The notes under the pieces were generated by a model that was given only the letters and a program-made list of their open reading frames with translations, was not told the DNA's origin and made no database searches. 64,000 bases of DNA from Limnobacter olei (GTDB lineage Bacteria > Pseudomonadota > Gammaproteobacteria > Burkholderiales > Burkholderiaceae_B), in assembly GCF_029087225.1 (NCBI RefSeq), contig NZ_JARFJD010000012.1:62001-126000 (forward strand). The letters are read 5' to 3'. The position numbers and the translations under genes were made by a program. The first letter of the stretch is position 1, and each line of letters starts with the position of its first letter. This document shows positions 63,054-64,000 of this stretch, piece by piece.

Positions 63054-64000
63054 ATGCGCAGAAAACCACTCAACACAGCTTCCCGTTCCAAACTGTCCAA
63101 GTACGCCAAACCACTGGCGAACCTGGCCATTCTGCTTGCAGATGCCGGCAGTCGGCTTGAGCGCCGTTTCTGGAAAAAGAAGCTGTTTGCAGCGTTGGCC
63201 CCCATGCTTGAAGGCCGCAGCGACACCACGCTGATGCAAACTCTTGATCACTTGTACAGTACCAACTACCGTGCCTATGACGAATTGGCCTTTGCAATTG
63301 AAAACACTGTAGAGAGCCCTGAATTGGGTCAGGAAGAGGATATTTTATTGTTGGCCGCGCCAGTACTGGCCTGGTCAACCTACAACATTCCGTCTGGCAA
63401 AATTGAAGAGGCCACGGTGGCTGAGTTCACCAAGCTGCTTCAAAAAAATGTGCTTTCCGATCATGCCCACCTGGTGCTCACCAACATGCTGTTCAGCCCG
63501 GATCAACTGCCTGAAAGTTACACCGCTGCCGCGGAACTGGCGAGGCAGTTGGGGCAAGCTGCCATCGATCGCGTGAAGGTTCGCATCGACACTGAGAACC
63601 TGCCCGCCACCCAAAGCTTTTTAAGTGATGTACGTTATTTGATTGGCGCGATCTCCGTGCCCGCAGGTCAACCTGCATTCAAGTGGCAAGTTGAAGCGCA
63701 CAGCAACGGCACCCTTCTGAGCAAAGAAGAAGTGCTCGCCAACTGGCGACTGACCGGTGGCCAGGCCCTTCAAAAAATAATGCCTGGCTGCCTGCTTGAA
63801 CTGATGCTGCCCAACGGCCTTTACAACGCGTGCCGCGAGGCCGAGAAAGAGGCGCGTGCCTATTCAGTACGCGCCTCTGCCGCCTTTCTTGAAAGTGCGC
63901 TCGATGTTCCCACTCAAAAAATTCATGCCAGTGTTGGCGCATTTGTAGATCGCGGAGAAATTGAAGAATACCGAATCGGCTTTTCTGTGGAAGGTAACAG
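63054..64000 (+). CDS. DUF2863 family protein, partial
   Basis: The ATG at 63054 (AGAAGGA upstream) opens a frame that runs to the window end, at least 315 codons. The pattern ASRSKLSKYAKPLANLAILL, ADAGSRLERRFWKKKL and the Leu/Ala-rich helices resemble DUF2863 proteins of Burkholderiales, which have no known function. Its C-terminal end lies beyond the window. It is separated by 46 bases from the hydroxylase gene. Confidence 0.8.
   Translation, partial: MRRKPLNTASRSKLSKYAKPLANLAILLADAGSRLERRFWKKKLFAALAPMLEGRSDTTLMQTLDHLYSTNYRAYDELAFAIENTVESPELGQEEDILLLAAPVLAWSTYNIPSGKIEEATVAEFTKLLQKNVLSDHAHLVLTNMLFSPDQLPESYTAAAELARQLGQAAIDRVKVRIDTENLPATQSFLSDVRYLIGAISVPAGQPAFKWQVEAHSNGTLLSKEEVLANWRLTGGQALQKIMPGCLLELMLPNGLYNACREAEKEARAYSVRASAAFLESALDVPTQKIHASVGAFVDRGEIEEYRIGFSVEGN

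Noticed and set aside
1-64000. tRNA, rRNA, insertion sequence ends, att sites, prophage genes
   Set aside because: I looked for cloverleaf-like segments, transposase motifs and phage genes and found none convincing.

Overview
The window reads as a chromosomal segment of a betaproteobacterium of the order Burkholderiales, with moderate GC in the core and visibly AT-rich accessory DNA at the left end. The support is gene order and protein similarity recalled from family knowledge: gntR-sdhCDAB-sdhE-gltA-odhAB-lpdA beside a divergent mdh, a phaC-phaA-phaB / phaR polyhydroxyalkanoate locus, a PrpR-controlled prpB-prpC-acnD-prpF operon, and a DUF2863 gene. A Limnobacter-like organism would fit, but genus is a guess. 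No rRNA, tRNA, CRISPR array or complete insertion sequence was seen.

Region 1-8770 is accessory. It holds three tandem cassettes, each a small gene directly followed by, or overlapping, a gene related to RTX calcium-binding secreted proteins. Cassette 3 is intact: a multi-pass membrane protein overlaps by ATGA the start of a ~1681-residue RTX protein with six alternating blocks of nonapeptide repeats and RTX-associated domains. Cassette 1 joins a different N-terminal domain to a nearly identical copy of the calcium-loop module, carrying an 88-codon in-frame deletion. Cassette 2 has a small gene broken at a nine-G tract and a 103-residue RTX remnant. Variable N-termini, a shared calcium-binding part and varied upstream partners suggest a type I-secreted polymorphic toxin/immunity locus. 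This is the best candidate for an undescribed system here.

Region 8.8-16.1 kb (minus strand) is storage-polymer metabolism: phaC, phaA, phaB, a terminator, then phaR, rimO and a second thiolase (bktB type). Region 16.2-25.6 kb is housekeeping: pgeF, rluD, bamD, a DinG/YoaA-type helicase, a YdcH-like protein, a lipoprotein, tex and zapE.

Region 25.7-38.7 kb is the TCA core. The minus strand carries gntR, sdhC-D-A-B, sdhE-gltA, odhA-odhB-lpdA, and the plus strand carries mdh and a CitE-like lyase. A strong terminator sits only about 10 bases before sdhE. A palindrome upstream of acnB resembles a site between gntR and mdh, suggesting the GntR protein ties these TCA genes together.

Region 39.8-44.4 kb holds small membrane and stress-type proteins, an AsmA-family protein, rlmF and arfB. 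Region 44.4-52.1 kb is the methylcitrate cycle: sigma-54 activator prpR facing prpB-prpC-acnD-prpF, with a clear -24/-12 promoter. It is followed by a divergent PEP carboxylase, an amidase, a truncated receiver-like ORF without a stop before a terminator, and acnB. The right end has an AraC-type regulator facing a lipoprotein alpha/beta hydrolase, a fatty acid hydroxylase/sterol desaturase and a partial DUF2863 gene. Together the core genes link propionate and acetyl-CoA use, the TCA cycle and polymer storage.
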